Below the pieces are notes generated by a model. That model ran no database searches, was not told where the DNA came from, and saw only the letters and a program-made list of their open reading frames with translations. The translations under genes were made by a program, and so were the position numbers. DNA of 7,185 bases from Mycobacterium sp. (GTDB lineage: Bacteria > Actinomycetota > Actinomycetes > Mycobacteriales > Mycobacteriaceae): positions 1 through 7,185 of the forward strand of contig JAQTVU010000117.1 of the NCBI GenBank assembly GCA_028706695.1, read 5' to 3'. Shown piece by piece: positions 6,198 through 7,185 of this stretch. Position 1 is the stretch's first letter; each line of letters opens with the position of its first letter.

Positions 6198-6203
6198 GGG
6201 TGA

Positions 6204-6917
6204 ATGCGCATAACGGTGCTCAGCGGCGCGGGGCTCTCCGCGGAGAGCGGTGTGCCGACCTTCCGCGACGACAAGAACGGGCTGTGGGCCCGCTTTGACC
6301 CGTACCAGCTGTCCAGCACCCAGGGGTGGCGCGACAACCCCGAGCGGGTCTGGGGCTGGTATCTGTGGCGCCATTATTTGGTGGCCAAGGTCGAACCCAA
6401 CACCGGCCACCGCGCCATCGCCGGCTGGCAGGACCATGCCGAGGTCAGCGTCGTCACGCAGAATGTCGATGACCTGCACGAACGCGCCGGCAGCGCACCG
6501 GTGCACCACCTGCACGGGAGCCTATTCGAATTCCGTTGCGCCGGTTGCGGGTTGCCCTACACTGGCACGCTGCCCGAAATGCCCGAGCCCGCGCTGGAAG
6601 TCCAGCCCCCGGTCTGCGGCTGCGGCGAACTGATCCGACCCGACATCGTGTGGTTCGGTGAGCAGTTACCCGACGAACCGTGGCAGCGCGCCATCGAGGC
6701 GACCCAGGCCGCCGATGCGATGGTGGTGGTGGGGACCTCGGCCATCGTCTACCCGGCGGCCGGGCTGCCCGAATTGGCGCTGTCGCGCGGCACGCCCGTC
6801 ATCGAGGTCAATCCGGAGGTGACCCCGCTGTCGCGGGGCGCAACGATCAGCATTCGCCAAACCGCAAGCCAGGCACTGCCCGGGCTGCTGCAACGGCTGC
6901 CCGCCCTGTTGAAGTGA
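6204..6917 (+). CDS. cobB: NAD-dependent protein deacylase, sirtuin CobB, Rv1151c-like
   Basis: A complete Sir2-family enzyme of 237 residues that removes acyl groups from protein lysines, using NAD+ and releasing nicotinamide and O-acyl-ADP-ribose. In mycobacteria a known target is acetyl-CoA synthetase. Motifs in order: [14 protein letters not shown] (8-21) of the NAD pocket; Tyr53 and Arg56 in a YxxR arrangement, as in class III sirtuins that accept succinyl- or malonyl-lysine; [12 protein letters not shown] (85-96); catalytic His104 in HLHGS; the zinc ligands Cys112, Cys115, Cys138 and Cys140; FGE (151-153); [11 protein letters not shown] (177-187); and EVNPE (201-205). Nothing essential is missing. 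ATG at 6204 gives the expected [10 protein letters not shown] start, and a TATGTT box 6 nt upstream suggests a leaderless transcript. The divergent GntR regulator probably shares control. Confidence 0.96.
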   Translation: MRITVLSGAGLSAESGVPTFRDDKNGLWARFDPYQLSSTQGWRDNPERVWGWYLWRHYLVAKVEPNTGHRAIAGWQDHAEVSVVTQNVDDLHERAGSAPVHHLHGSLFEFRCAGCGLPYTGTLPEMPEPALEVQPPVCGCGELIRPDIVWFGEQLPDEPWQRAIEATQAADAMVVVGTSAIVYPAAGLPELALSRGTPVIEVNPEVTPLSRGATISIRQTASQALPGLLQRLPALLK

Positions 6918-6925
6918 CCGCCGAG

Positions 6926-6937
6926 CCTGCGCGCAGG
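6926..6937. terminator. 12-bp palindrome between convergent genes, possible terminator
   Basis: CCTGCGCGCAGG is a perfect palindrome 8 bp after the sirtuin stop, in the 48-bp gap before the opposing methyltransferase stop. It has no loop bases in perfect pairing and no T-run, so it is a weak terminator candidate. Confidence 0.25.
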
Positions 6938-6965
6938 TGCCGCTGAGTGTGGTTTCGGGGGGCGG

Positions 6966-7185
6966 TTAGGGCCGGTGCGCCCGGCCCAGCGCCAACTCCG
7001 ACACCGGCAACGGCGCCCACGCCGGCAGCGTCCACTCGCGCCGCGAGGCGTCCACTTCGAACCCGGCCTCGACGATCGAGCGCTCGGTGTCGCGGTGGGT
7101 GTGGCAGTTGCCGAACAGCCTCGGCCACACCGTCGCGTCGGCGAACCGCTGAAACATGCCCCGCGCGCCGGCGCTGGCCACATGG
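6966..7185 (-). CDS. Class I SAM-dependent methyltransferase, C-terminal end only
   Basis: The last 72 codons of a gene that enters from the right edge. The reading HVASAGARGMFQRF, then ADATVWPRLFGNCHTHRDTE, then RSIVEAGFEV resembles the C-terminal end of UbiE/Methyltransf_11-type proteins. There the segment after the HV-A strand-helix leads to a pair of residues (HTHRDT) and a final E-AGF beta strand. The SAM-binding motifs lie outside the window. It ends at TAA (6966-6968), facing the sirtuin. Position suggests the Rv1147-like methyltransferase. If so, the Rv1148-Rv1150 genes that lie between Rv1147 and the sirtuin gene in M. tuberculosis, which include transposase-related ones, are absent here. 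Confidence 0.75.
   Translation of the reverse strand, partial: HVASAGARGMFQRFADATVWPRLFGNCHTHRDTERSIVEAGFEVDASRREWTLPAWAPLPVSELALGRAHRP

Noticed and set aside
6204..7185. Defence island built on the sirtuin (Sir2-type anti-phage system)
   Set aside because: The sirtuin is a stand-alone, full-length CobB-type enzyme with complete catalytic and zinc motifs in a conserved housekeeping neighbourhood; no effector partner is adjacent.

Overview
The window is high-GC actinobacterial DNA and almost certainly mycobacterial. The protein sequences and gene order match the Mycobacterium tuberculosis interval from pimE (Rv1159) to the methyltransferase gene Rv1147, read in the opposite direction. The match rests on recognising the proteins (PimE, two Ala/Pro-rich secreted proteins, an HhH-GPD glycosylase, an F420-type PPOX protein, a YtrA-like GntR regulator and a sirtuin), not on a search. 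The species cannot be fixed from the sequence alone; a non-tuberculous mycobacterium is likely.

Left part (1-2941), cell envelope. A 3'-truncated pimE on the minus strand encodes the polyprenol-phosphate-mannose-dependent mannosyltransferase of PIM synthesis. It is divergent, across 168 bp, from a two-gene plus-strand unit for exported Ala/Pro-rich proteins (Rv1158c-like and Rv1157c-like). The divergent region holds a perfect 13-bp inverted repeat that overlaps a plausible -35 box. A strong hairpin follows the secreted pair.

Middle part (3002-5113), mostly minus strand. A DUF1059-like small gene is broken by a one-base frameshift. Beside it is an HhH-GPD DNA glycosylase gene with an unusual internal duplication: two copies of a helix-pair segment, very similar as protein but recoded at nearly every codon. 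Then come a small plus-strand ORF that may also be frameshifted, a repeat-rich gap without a confident gene, a DUF5302 small protein, and the F420-binding split-barrel protein (Rv1155-like).

Right part (5183-7185). A DUF1697 protein lies on the plus strand. A short GntR regulator and a sirtuin deacylase (cobB) diverge from only 37 bp. The C-terminal end of a class I SAM-dependent methyltransferase runs off the right edge.

A recurring signal is a -10-like hexamer (TANNNT or GATACT) exactly 6 nt before the start codon of five genes (glycosylase, DUF5302, PPOX, GntR, sirtuin), which fits leaderless transcription. The two secreted-protein genes instead have clear Shine-Dalgarno sequences. I see no tRNA, rRNA, CRISPR or insertion sequence, and no complete new multi-gene system. 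The most unusual items are the mosaic glycosylase, the two apparent frameshifts near it, and the back-to-back leaderless gntR/cobB promoters.
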